DNA of 64,000 nt, taken from positions 1 to 64,000 of the forward strand of contig JAGAAF010000003.1 of the NCBI GenBank assembly GCA_017615435.1. Reading direction: 5' to 3'. Shown here piece after piece: positions 42,667 through 51,354 of the stretch. The first letter of the stretch is position 1; each line of letters begins with the position of its first letter. The notes under the pieces are model-generated. The model ran no database searches. It was not told the origin of the DNA and worked only from the letters and a program-made list of their open reading frames with translations. The stretch comes from Bacteroidales bacterium (GTDB lineage Bacteria; Bacteroidota; Bacteroidia; Bacteroidales; UBA932). Position numbers and translations under genes: made by a program.

Positions 42667-44591
42667 GCCAGAAGAAAAGCAATAAACCGAAGATAAAGAC
42701 CATCAAAGTCAACCTTTCCTGGTTCTACATCCTCCTTGTCGGAGGAATCTTCTTCCTTCTGTTCAGGGACGGCAGCAAAGCCAATCCCCAGAAGGTGGAA
42801 TGGGCCGAGGTTCAGGAGATGGTCCTCAGGGGCGACGTGAAGGACATTCACTTCGTCCGTAACGACCTCAAGGGCACGATTACCATCAAGCCCGACCGCA
42901 TCGAGCAGTATAAGAGCCGCTTCGGCGGGGAAGTGCCGGCCAAATCGCCGCATTTCAGCTTCCTCGTGTCCGGCACCTTCGACGCCGAGCGCGAATTCGG
43001 CGAGCTTAACGCCCGGCTGGATGCCGCTCAGCAGGTCCCCGTCATTATGGAGCACGATTCCAAGATCTGGGACGGCGTCCTTCAGTGGACCATACCTCTG
43101 CTGCTTCTTGTCATCTTCTGGATCTGGATGTTCCGCGGAATGAACCGCGGGATGGGCGGTCCCGGAGGCCAGGGCGGCGGTATGAACCCCTTCAATGTGG
43201 GCAAAGCCCAGGGCAAGCTGACCGACAAGAACAAGGTCAACGTCACTTTCAAGGACGTAGCCGGTCTGTACGGCGCGAAGGAAGAGGTGGTCGAGATAGT
43301 GGACTTCCTCAAGAATCCCCAGAAATACACCGCCTTGGGAGCGAAGATTCCCAAGGGAGCCCTCTTGGTGGGCCCTCCCGGAACCGGTAAGACCTTGCTG
43401 GCCAAAGCCGTCGCAGGCGAGGCCAACGTGCCTTTCTTCAGCATCAGCGGCTCCGACTTCGTGGAGATGTTCGTGGGTGTGGGAGCAAGCCGCGTGCGCG
43501 ATCTCTTCCAGCAGGCGAAGGAGAAAGCCCCGTGCATAGTCTTTATCGATGAGATCGACGCAGTCGGCCGCGCCCGCGGCAAGAACGCCGGCTTCTCAGG
43601 CAACGACGAGCGCGAGAATACCCTGAACCAGCTCCTCACTGAAATGGACGGCTTCGGCACCAACAGCGGTGTCATCGTGCTGGCGGCCACCAACCGCGCG
43701 GACATCCTGGACAAGGCCCTGATGCGCGCCGGCCGTTTCGACCGTCAGATCCACGTGGACCTGCCCGAGCTCAAGGAGCGCGAGGAGATATTCCAGGTGC
43801 ACCTCAAGGGTCTCAAGCTGGATCCCGGCTTCGACGTCACCTTTATGGCCAAGCATACCCCCGGTTTCAGCGGAGCCGACATAGCCAACGTCTGCAATGA
43901 AGCGGCCCTGACAGCCGCACGCAGGGGAAAGAAGAAGATAGAGCAGCAGGACTTCCTCGACGCTGTGGACCGCATCATCGGCGGCATCGAGAAGAAGAGC
44001 TCCATCATCACTCCGTTCGAGAAGAAGAGCATCGCCCACCACGAAGCGGGCCACGCCGTGGTAAGCTGGCTGCTGCCCAACGCAAGCCCACTCTTCAAGG
44101 TCACCCTCATCCCTCGCGGAAACGCCCTTGGAGCCGCCTGGTACCTGCCTGAGGAGCATAAACTCCACACCAGGAGCCAGATGATGGACGAGATGTGTTC
44201 GCTCATCGGCGGCCGCGTAGCTGAGGAAATGCTCAACGGAGAGCCCTCTACCGGCGCGCTTAACGACCTTGAGCGCCTCACCCAGATGGCGTACGCTATG
44301 ATCCAGTACTACGGTATGTCCGACAAGGTGGGCAACCTCAGTTTCTACGACAGCACCGGTGCACGTGGCTACGAATTCACCAAGCCATACTCGGAGAAGA
44401 CTGCCGAGATGATGGACGAAGAGGTGAAGAAGCTCGTAAAAGAGATCCACGACAAGACCCTCAAGCTCCTCACGGAGCACAAGGAAGGCTGGGAAGCCGT
44501 CGCGAACTTACTCCTCGAAAAGGAGGTCATCTTCGCCGACGACGTGGAAGCCATCCTCGGACCGAAGGCAAAGAATGAAGGAACTGCCTAA
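42663..44591 (+). CDS. ftsH: ATP-dependent zinc metalloprotease FtsH
   Basis: A 642-residue membrane-bound AAA+ protease that degrades misfolded and regulatory membrane proteins. Two transmembrane segments (about residues 18-36 and 140-158) flank a periplasmic domain. The AAA+ module has [18 protein letters not shown] (Walker A), [14 protein letters not shown] (Walker B) and the second region of homology near [18 protein letters not shown]. The zinc site HEAGH follows. A Gly-rich linker ([13 protein letters not shown]) joins membrane and AAA+ domains. The 3' end overlaps cdsA by 17 bases. Confidence 0.98.
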   Translation: MSQKKSNKPKIKTIKVNLSWFYILLVGGIFFLLFRDGSKANPQKVEWAEVQEMVLRGDVKDIHFVRNDLKGTITIKPDRIEQYKSRFGGEVPAKSPHFSFLVSGTFDAEREFGELNARLDAAQQVPVIMEHDSKIWDGVLQWTIPLLLLVIFWIWMFRGMNRGMGGPGGQGGGMNPFNVGKAQGKLTDKNKVNVTFKDVAGLYGAKEEVVEIVDFLKNPQKYTALGAKIPKGALLVGPPGTGKTLLAKAVAGEANVPFFSISGSDFVEMFVGVGASRVRDLFQQAKEKAPCIVFIDEIDAVGRARGKNAGFSGNDERENTLNQLLTEMDGFGTNSGVIVLAATNRADILDKALMRAGRFDRQIHVDLPELKEREEIFQVHLKGLKLDPGFDVTFMAKHTPGFSGADIANVCNEAALTAARRGKKKIEQQDFLDAVDRIIGGIEKKSSIITPFEKKSIAHHEAGHAVVSWLLPNASPLFKVTLIPRGNALGAAWYLPEEHKLHTRSQMMDEMCSLIGGRVAEEMLNGEPSTGALNDLERLTQMAYAMIQYYGMSDKVGNLSFYDSTGARGYEFTKPYSEKTAEMMDEEVKKLVKEIHDKTLKLLTEHKEGWEAVANLLLEKEVIFADDVEAILGPKAKNEGTA

Positions 44592-45414
44592 AAGAATAAT
44601 TTTCGGCGCTTTGTTCGCGGCGATAGTGGTGGTAGGGACGGTTGTCCTGCCGCCACTGTTCCATTTGCTGATGGCCTTCGCGATAGCCTGGACCCTGCAC
44701 GAATTCTTCGTGATGTCGGTGGGGAAGTCGGACTTCATCGTTGAAAGGGTGCTTGCGATACTTGGCGCCGAGCTTCTTTACGCTTTCCTCGTCCTTTACA
44801 AGACGGGCGTGCTCGATCAGCTCAGCCTGATCGCCGTCGCCTTAATACCGGTATTCCTGCTGATGATAGTGCCCATCTGGCACAGGGACCACTCCAACCA
44901 CGTCAAACTGGCATACATTTTCGCCGGCCTGGGCTACATAGGTTTCCCTATGGCGCTGGTTCCGCTGCTCCAATATCACTCTGGAGAGCAGGACGGCTGG
45001 CTGATACTCGGGCTGCTGCTCACCATCTGGGTGTCCGATGTGGGAGCCTACTTTATAGGCACTGCGCTGGGACAGAAGCCGAACAGCATCAAGCTCGCCC
45101 CCGCCATCTCGCCCAAAAAGTCGCTCTGGGGCCTCGCAGGGGCCGTCCTGTTCGGCGTCGGAAGCGCGGTGGCGCTGCACTACCTTGGAGTCTTCCGCTT
45201 CCCTCTGGCGCACTCTATGGTCATAGGCGGTATAGCAAGTCTGGGCGGCCTGCTCGGCGACCTTGTCGAAAGTATGTGGAAGCGGTATTTCGGAGTGAAG
45301 GACTCGGGGAATCTGATTCCCGGCCACGGCGGGCTCTACGACAGGCTGGACAGCGCGATCATCGCGCTTCCGATGATCACAGTTTATCTGGCTGCCGCCG
45401 GTCTTCTTCAATAA
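44575..45414 (+). CDS. cdsA: Phosphatidate cytidylyltransferase
   Basis: A 279-residue polytopic enzyme that makes CDP-diacylglycerol from phosphatidate and CTP. About seven or eight hydrophobic segments are visible. The C-terminal signature GVKDSGNLIPGHGGLYDRLDS with metal-binding aspartates is intact, preceded by ISPKKSLWGLAGA. It overlaps ftsH upstream and overlaps the convergent ispG by 38 bases. Confidence 0.95.
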   Translation: MKELPKRIIFGALFAAIVVVGTVVLPPLFHLLMAFAIAWTLHEFFVMSVGKSDFIVERVLAILGAELLYAFLVLYKTGVLDQLSLIAVALIPVFLLMIVPIWHRDHSNHVKLAYIFAGLGYIGFPMALVPLLQYHSGEQDGWLILGLLLTIWVSDVGAYFIGTALGQKPNSIKLAPAISPKKSLWGLAGAVLFGVGSAVALHYLGVFRFPLAHSMVIGGIASLGGLLGDLVESMWKRYFGVKDSGNLIPGHGGLYDRLDSAIIALPMITVYLAAAGLLQ

Positions 45415-46651
45415 GCTCGAGAAGCTTGTCCACAGCTTCAGTTTCGGGAACGTGCTTCAAGACGGGCACGTTCTTTTTGTATATGCTCACCTTGCCGCCG
45501 CCTTCGCCCACATAACCCCAGTCGGCATCGGCCATCTCCCCGGGGCCGTTTACGATGCAGCCCATCACGGCGATAACGATGTCCTTGAGTCCGGCGGTCT
45601 TCGCCTTGACCTCTTCGAATGCCTTCTGAAGGTCGTACATAGTGCGTCCGCAGCCGGGGCAGGCGATATACTCGGGCTTGTAGAAGCGACGCCGCGCTGC
45701 CTGCATTATCTCGTCGCGGAGGTAAGCGTCCACATCCGCGGGGATCTCATCAATCTCGCGGTTCATCAGCTTCGGCCCCCAGGTGCAGGCGGCGTCCAGC
45801 ATACGGAGCTCGCGCTGCGGAAGCTCCGGCATCGCGCCGCCGCTGTAACGCGCGGCCAGATACTGCGCTACCGGCAGTTCGTTGACCGGATCCTCCGTCA
45901 GGGAGACCCTGATCGTGTCGCCTATGCCCTCCTCCAGCAGGGTGGCTATGCCCACGCAGGACTTGATACGGCCGCTGTCGCCGTTGCCGGCCTCGGTCAC
46001 TCCGACGTGGAGAGGGTAGACCCTGCCCTCGGCCTTCATCATACGCACGAGATTACGGTAGGCCTCGACCATAGTCACGGTATTCGAGGACTTGAGCGAG
46101 ACCACCACCTGGTCGAAGTCGGCCTCGGTGCACATACGCACCCACTCCATAGCGGCTATGGCCATAGCTTCCGGCGTGTTGCCGTATCGCTCGGTGATGT
46201 AAGCCCCGAGCGATCCGTGGTTCACGCCGATGCGTATGGCGGTGCCGCTGCGCTTGCATATTTCAATCAGACGGGCGAACTGCTCGCGCGCCACTTCGTG
46301 GTCTTTATGGAAGTTGCCTGGATTGATACGGACTTTATCCACGAAAGGAGCCACTTCCAGGGCCGTAGCGGAGGAGAAGTGGATATCTGCCACTATCGGG
46401 GTTATAATCCCCTCAGAACGCAGCTTTTCGCGTATTGCGCGGATATGCGGCACATCCTGCAGACCGGGCACTGTGATTCTGATCATCTGCGCGCCCGCAT
46501 CCGCCATCCTGCGGCACTGCTCGAGAGTGCCTTCTTCATCGAAAGTGTGCGTGTTGCACATCGTCTGGACGACGATGGGATTGGAGCCGCCCAGAAGCAG
46601 GGGCTCGGAGCCTATCCTGACCTCACTGGTTGTAAGCCTTGTCTGTGCCAT
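45377..46651 (-). CDS. ispG: 4-hydroxy-3-methylbut-2-en-1-yl diphosphate synthase (IspG), short form
   Basis: The [4Fe-4S] enzyme of the MEP isoprenoid pathway, 424 residues. The TIM barrel includes VADIHFSS, VRINPGN, IGVNHGSLG and VVSLKSSN, and the C-terminal FeS domain has CPGCGRT and MGCIVNGPGE supplying the cluster cysteines. Many Bacteroidota IspG proteins are around 600 residues because of an inserted domain; here the barrel is followed by only a short linker before the FeS domain. Its start overlaps the preceding barrel-protein gene by 29 bases. Confidence 0.94.
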   Translation of the reverse strand: MAQTRLTTSEVRIGSEPLLLGGSNPIVVQTMCNTHTFDEEGTLEQCRRMADAGAQMIRITVPGLQDVPHIRAIREKLRSEGIITPIVADIHFSSATALEVAPFVDKVRINPGNFHKDHEVAREQFARLIEICKRSGTAIRIGVNHGSLGAYITERYGNTPEAMAIAAMEWVRMCTEADFDQVVVSLKSSNTVTMVEAYRNLVRMMKAEGRVYPLHVGVTEAGNGDSGRIKSCVGIATLLEEGIGDTIRVSLTEDPVNELPVAQYLAARYSGGAMPELPQRELRMLDAACTWGPKLMNREIDEIPADVDAYLRDEIMQAARRRFYKPEYIACPGCGRTMYDLQKAFEEVKAKTAGLKDIVIAVMGCIVNGPGEMADADWGYVGEGGGKVSIYKKNVPVLKHVPETEAVDKLLELIEEDRRQPDKL

Positions 46652-47495
46652 AAACTATCTCGTAAGCCTCGCGCTTGAGGTCTTTGCGGGTCTTGCCGTA
46701 GCGTTTGCCGAGCGGGACGTTGATGCCCGCTGAGAAGATGTAGTCGAAAGGATATGCGAAGCGCCAGTAATAAGCGTTCCTGTCTTCGGCGCCGGAGCCC
46801 TCCGGGAACTGTGAATCGGGTTCGAAGATGCTGGACCAGCCGTAGCGCAGCTGCGCCATCACGAACAATTCTATCGGTCCAAGGAAGACGCCCATACCGA
46901 CTCCGCCCTGAAGACCGTAGTCGATCTGACGGTCGCTGTCGTACCAGTCGTATTCGTAGTTAGGGTCGATATAGTCACCGAAGCGCTGCACATTAAGGCG
47001 ATAACCGCCGTAGAGGCCGAGCTCACCGAAGAACTTCATCCAGCGGGTGTCGTAGTGGATCATAGCCAGGAATGGCACTTCCACCACCTGCATCTTGATC
47101 CTTCGCGCCCTTTCCTTGAAATAGTGGTCCTCCTCTTTTCTGGCGTAGTAGCCTTCGTGGCCGAACTCGATGCCTATCTGCCAGGCGAAGTAGGGAAGAT
47201 AGTCGAACATCTTCTCGTAGTGCGTGTAGCGCAGCGAGGCATATCCGGGGTAGTACCAATGGTGCTGGCGGAAGACTGTAGGATTCAACTGCATATAGGC
47301 TGAGGTAACGCCGAAACTCACTCCTATCGAAGAATAATTGTTCAGGTCAGGCACCTTGATCTGCACGGTATCCAGATACACCTGCTCACGGATGACGGCG
47401 TTCGTATCCAGGGGCGGAGCTATCTCAGATTCGAAGTACTGACCGTATAGGGCAGTTGAAGCGAAAAACGCGATTAATGCCAGCAATCTCCTCAT
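46623..47495 (-). CDS. Hypothetical outer-membrane beta-barrel protein
   Basis: A 290-residue exported protein with a signal peptide ending near STALYGQ. The mature part has many Tyr/Trp-rich amphipathic strands (HHWYYPGYASLRYTHYEK, FFGELGLYGGYRLNV, FVMAQLRYGWSS) consistent with an outer-membrane barrel of the porin/PorT-like type. The ATG was chosen over a GTG two codons upstream, which would overlap the previous stop. It lies between the Ig-like lipoprotein gene and ispG; the overlap with ispG suggests coupling. Confidence 0.7.
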   Translation of the reverse strand: MRRLLALIAFFASTALYGQYFESEIAPPLDTNAVIREQVYLDTVQIKVPDLNNYSSIGVSFGVTSAYMQLNPTVFRQHHWYYPGYASLRYTHYEKMFDYLPYFAWQIGIEFGHEGYYARKEEDHYFKERARRIKMQVVEVPFLAMIHYDTRWMKFFGELGLYGGYRLNVQRFGDYIDPNYEYDWYDSDRQIDYGLQGGVGMGVFLGPIELFVMAQLRYGWSSIFEPDSQFPEGSGAEDRNAYYWRFAYPFDYIFSAGINVPLGKRYGKTRKDLKREAYEIVYGTDKAYNQ

Positions 47496-47497
47496 AG

Positions 47498-49312
47498 TCA
47501 CTGCTTTATCAATTCCTGAACATTAATGCTCTGAGTCACTTCCACCGCTTCGGGAATGTCGATGAACTCCTGCCCGTCCTCCATCTTGAAGAAGTTGACG
47601 TTCTCGGGCATCTTGCGCAAAAGCAGATCGCCCGTATCGATCATCGAGTTGTTGTTTACATCCTCGGTAATCCTGATAGAGTACTTTCCTTTCTTCAGAT
47701 AAGGGAAGACGAGTTCCGTATTCTCACTTACCGTGTACGTACGGAGGACTTTGTCGCGTTTCTCGCTCAGGAGGTCGACTATCAGCTTTCCGCTCACACC
47801 CATAAAGTTTATGCTAAGAGTGCTGAGCTTGTCGTCTGAAGGGAGGGTTACCTTCACCTCGGTGCTGTCCGAATAAAAGCCGTTTATGTCGCGGAAGGCC
47901 TTGTGCGGCACCTTCATAAAGTACTCATATCCCGGGAGGAGCTTTTCCTTGGGCATCAGCTTGTACTTGCGGAGGTCCAGTGTGTCGCGGGTTACGGTGA
48001 ACTCGCCGTCGATATCCTTCTGCTTGGGATTCAGGTAATGGAAGCGGAGGGAATCGAAGCTTTCGTTGATAATTGGATACTGGAAAGAAAGAGTGAAGCC
48101 TTCCTGCTCCACCAACTCCGGCTGAGCTTCCAGTTTGAAGACGCAGATAGTGTCTTCGTGCTTGAGGCTCTTGCGGTAATTGTAGTCGTTCCTCTGCTTG
48201 CGCGGAAGGGCGCCTTCGATGAACAGGGGATAGTGCTCGACCACGGGCTCGAGTGTCTTGGTGGAGTCGTTGGTCTTGCGGTAGTTCACATAGATCTGAA
48301 GCGTGTCAGGCACCGGCCTGCGGTCGTTGATCCAGATCTCGAGGCTGTCCTGGCGGAGGTTGAACTGGGTGATGAGCCTGTCAGCCTTGTAGCCCTTGAT
48401 CCAGAGGGAATCGATCCACGCGTCCTTGGCCATAAATGAAATGAAGGCGTAGCGCTCAGCCGTGCGGCCGTGGTTCTTGAGGAACTGGCGGGTAGGCTCC
48501 TCTTTGAACATCTTGAGGGTATACTGGCTCTCGCGTGCACGGCACTCGAGGGTGTCCTTCATATCGTATTTCTGGAGTTCCTTGAGGGTGTCGTTGACGA
48601 CGGTCACGGGATGGATGAGCGAATCGATGAACGCTATCTGCTCGGTCTCCATCTGGTAGATGTTGTCGTTGTTCTCGTCCTTTATGGCGTACAGCCTGTA
48701 AAGGGTATCCTCCAGGTAAGGAAGCGCGAAGTAACCCCAGTCATCGGTCTTCACGGCGGCGTCCGGCCTGTGCTTGAACACGGCGGAATCAGAATGATCC
48801 TTGTAAAGCATCACGGTGGCGTTCTTCGCCGGCTGGAGCGTGTTGCAGTCCAGCACCGTGCCCGTGATCATAAGTGTGTCGATATGCTCGCCAGTGCTGA
48901 ACACGTAGGCGTAGCCGGGGAACATATTACCCTCGTTGTTGTCCGCAATGGCGTCCGTGAAATTGAGGGTATATGTGGTATTGGGCTCGAGGTCCTCTTC
49001 AAACCAGACCACCACGTTCTTGCCCTTGATCTTGGATTTCGGAGGCTTCTGCTGGGGTGGCGAAAGGAAGATGTTGGTCGCCGTCTTTATCTTCACGTAC
49101 TCGTCGAAGCCGAATTCGAACTTTGCGCCGTGAGTGGGGACATTCACCGAACCTGGAACGGGCTTGGTCCAGTAGAGTGCCGGGGGGATGGTGTCCTTGG
49201 GGCCGCCGCTCGGCGACTGGGTGGTGTTGGCGCAGGAATGCATAAAGAACGTCGGGACCAGAGCGGCCACGGCGATAAGAAGGGGAGTAAGATTCCTGAG
49301 TTTTCCCATCAT
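47498..49312 (-). CDS. Ig-like (Big_5-type) domain lipoprotein
   Basis: A 604-residue lipoprotein with lipobox FFMHSC (about Cys27) followed by a Ser/Gly/Pro segment. The first 130 residues of the mature protein (DTIPPALYWTKPVPGSVNVP, FDEYVKI, LEPNTTYTLNFTDAIADNNEGN) fit the bacterial Ig-like Big_5 domain. The middle contains a carboxypeptidase-regulatory-like segment (TGTVLDCNTLQPAKNATVML). The remainder is strand-rich and unassigned, ending with a DVNNNSMIDTGDL calcium-loop-like stretch. It is probably a surface or periplasmic structural protein. The gene overlaps the relA/spoT stop by 4 bases. Confidence 0.8.
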   Translation of the reverse strand: MMGKLRNLTPLLIAVAALVPTFFMHSCANTTQSPSGGPKDTIPPALYWTKPVPGSVNVPTHGAKFEFGFDEYVKIKTATNIFLSPPQQKPPKSKIKGKNVVVWFEEDLEPNTTYTLNFTDAIADNNEGNMFPGYAYVFSTGEHIDTLMITGTVLDCNTLQPAKNATVMLYKDHSDSAVFKHRPDAAVKTDDWGYFALPYLEDTLYRLYAIKDENNDNIYQMETEQIAFIDSLIHPVTVVNDTLKELQKYDMKDTLECRARESQYTLKMFKEEPTRQFLKNHGRTAERYAFISFMAKDAWIDSLWIKGYKADRLITQFNLRQDSLEIWINDRRPVPDTLQIYVNYRKTNDSTKTLEPVVEHYPLFIEGALPRKQRNDYNYRKSLKHEDTICVFKLEAQPELVEQEGFTLSFQYPIINESFDSLRFHYLNPKQKDIDGEFTVTRDTLDLRKYKLMPKEKLLPGYEYFMKVPHKAFRDINGFYSDSTEVKVTLPSDDKLSTLSINFMGVSGKLIVDLLSEKRDKVLRTYTVSENTELVFPYLKKGKYSIRITEDVNNNSMIDTGDLLLRKMPENVNFFKMEDGQEFIDIPEAVEVTQSINVQELIKQ

Positions 49313-51348
49313 AGATCCATTCTCACTACACTTTGTATGCCATCGATGCGGCTGAGCGAAGAAATCAGCTTCTCGAGCGTCTCGCGGTCGCCCACGAACA
49401 GTTCGATGGTGCCCTCGAAAACGCCGCCCTCGCTGCCGAGGACCAGCCTTCGCATATTGATGTTCATCGACAGGGAAATCTGCTGGGTAATGTCGCTGAG
49501 CATACCCACACGGTCCAGGCCCCTGAGCGAAATCTTCACGGGGAAGTCGGTCACGTGCGCAGCGTTCACCCAGCGGGGGACAGTAACCTTGTCGCCCCTG
49601 GTACTAGCCTGGCCTTCAGCCACACGGCAGGACTTCTTATGTACGGTTATAGATCCGTCCGGGTTTGTGAAACCGACCACCGGATCGCCCGGGATAGGGT
49701 TGCAGCAGGAGGCGATAATGTACCTGATTCCCTCGTTTATGATAATGCGCGCCGCCTGGGTCTGGTGGCCGTTCTTAAGTTCGATTATATCCTCGGCCTT
49801 GGCGAGTATCTCAGGGTCGTGATCCCTGAAGTAGTCAAGGATCTTGCGCTTCGCGTTGCGGGTCACCACGAAATCCAGCCAGCCCAGCAGCGGGAAGGCG
49901 TTCTGCGCGGTGATAATCTCTATCTGGTCGCCCTGATGAAGCACGTGCGGCAGTGAGCAGAGCTTCATATTAACCTTAGCCGCGATTGCGTGCTCGCCTA
50001 TCTTGGTGTGTATAGCGTAAGCGAAATCCAGTGCCGTGGCGCCCGAAGGCAGGGTACGCTGCTCGCCCTTGGGGGTGAAGACTACGATATCGGATGCGAG
50101 GAGGTCCTGGTGGATTACGTCGAGAAGCTCGAGTGATCCAAGATCCGGGCTCTTGATGATATCCTGAATCTTCTCGAGCCATTTGTCCATCTCGCTGTCG
50201 TTCTCGGAGATGTAGCCGTCGCGCTTGTAGGCCCAGTGCGCCGCGATACCCCTTTCGGCGATATCGTCCATACGCTTGGACCTGATCTGCACTTCCACCC
50301 AGATGCCGCTCTTGCTCATCAGCGTGCAGTGCAGCGCCTCGTAGCCGTTGTTCTTGGGGGTCTTGATCCAGTCGCGCAGACGGTCGGGCTGGTAACGGTA
50401 GAGGCTGGTGATGGTACTGAAGATATCGTAGCACTGCTTGCGCTCCTTCACCGGGTCGTCGGAATTGGGATCGAAGACTATACGCACCGCATAGAGGTCG
50501 TAGACCTGGTCGAAGGTAACGTGCTTGGTGCGCATCTTATGCCATATGGAATATGGGGTCTTGATTCTCTTCTTAATGGTAAAGTTGTAGCCTTCCGAAC
50601 GAAGGGCAGCCTCGATGGGGGCGATGAAAGCGTCGATCTGGCGGCCTGTAGTGTCCACCTTGGCCTGAGTCTCAGCCTTGATCTCCGCATAGTCTTCAGG
50701 CTCTTTGTAGATGAGCCAGATGTTCTCCATCTCGGACTTGATGCTGTAAAGGCCCAGACGGTGCGCCAGGGGGATGAAGAGGTACATAGTCTCGCTGAGG
50801 ATCTTGTCCCTCTTGTGCTCCGGCATAAATTCTATCGTACGGCAGTTGTGAAGGCGGTCGGCGAGTTTGATGAGGACAACGCGCACGTCGTCGTTCATCG
50901 TAAGGAGTATCTTCTTGAAATTCTCGGCCTGCAGGCTTTCGGTCTGATAGCCGTTCTGCTTGGTCCTGTCCTCTTCGTCGAGGACGTTTTTCATCTTCGT
51001 CAGGCCGTCCACAAGCGAAGCAACCTTGGGCCCGAAGAGGTCCTTGATATCCTCGACGGTGTACTCAGTGTCCTCCACTACGTCGTGGAGCAGGGCGGCC
51101 ACTATCGACTTGTAGCCCAGGCCTATGTCGGAAACGACTATCTTCGCCACCTGGATTGGGTGGATAATATACGGCACCCCCGAGCGCCTGCGCACGTCCT
51201 TGTGCGCTTCGTTGGCGAAATCGAAGGCCTTCTGTACCACCTTGAACTCTTCATCGGTACGACATCGGGCCTTGGCCGCTTCAGCCAGGGATTCCCATTC
51301 CTTCCGGATAAGGTCGAAATCTTCTTTGGTAAACTCCGTGGATTTCAT
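49309..51348 (-). CDS. relA: Bifunctional (p)ppGpp synthetase/hydrolase (Rel/SpoT)
   Basis: A 679-residue stringent-response enzyme. The N-terminal HD hydrolase domain has HPIQVAK and HDVVEDTEYT (His88-Asp89) and appears active. The synthetase domain has RIKTPYSIWHKM, YDLYAVRIVF and EVQIRSKRMDDIAERG. A TGS domain follows (about 400-460, VVFTPKGEQRTLPSGATALD), then a conserved Cys-containing segment (IIASCCNPIPGD) and a C-terminal ACT domain (about 605-679). It is somewhat shorter than E. coli RelA and SpoT but complete in domains. ligA lies 6 bases upstream. Confidence 0.96.
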   Translation of the reverse strand: MKSTEFTKEDFDLIRKEWESLAEAAKARCRTDEEFKVVQKAFDFANEAHKDVRRRSGVPYIIHPIQVAKIVVSDIGLGYKSIVAALLHDVVEDTEYTVEDIKDLFGPKVASLVDGLTKMKNVLDEEDRTKQNGYQTESLQAENFKKILLTMNDDVRVVLIKLADRLHNCRTIEFMPEHKRDKILSETMYLFIPLAHRLGLYSIKSEMENIWLIYKEPEDYAEIKAETQAKVDTTGRQIDAFIAPIEAALRSEGYNFTIKKRIKTPYSIWHKMRTKHVTFDQVYDLYAVRIVFDPNSDDPVKERKQCYDIFSTITSLYRYQPDRLRDWIKTPKNNGYEALHCTLMSKSGIWVEVQIRSKRMDDIAERGIAAHWAYKRDGYISENDSEMDKWLEKIQDIIKSPDLGSLELLDVIHQDLLASDIVVFTPKGEQRTLPSGATALDFAYAIHTKIGEHAIAAKVNMKLCSLPHVLHQGDQIEIITAQNAFPLLGWLDFVVTRNAKRKILDYFRDHDPEILAKAEDIIELKNGHQTQAARIIINEGIRYIIASCCNPIPGDPVVGFTNPDGSITVHKKSCRVAEGQASTRGDKVTVPRWVNAAHVTDFPVKISLRGLDRVGMLSDITQQISLSMNINMRRLVLGSEGGVFEGTIELFVGDRETLEKLISSLSRIDGIQSVVRMDL

Positions 51349-51354
51349 ACACTG

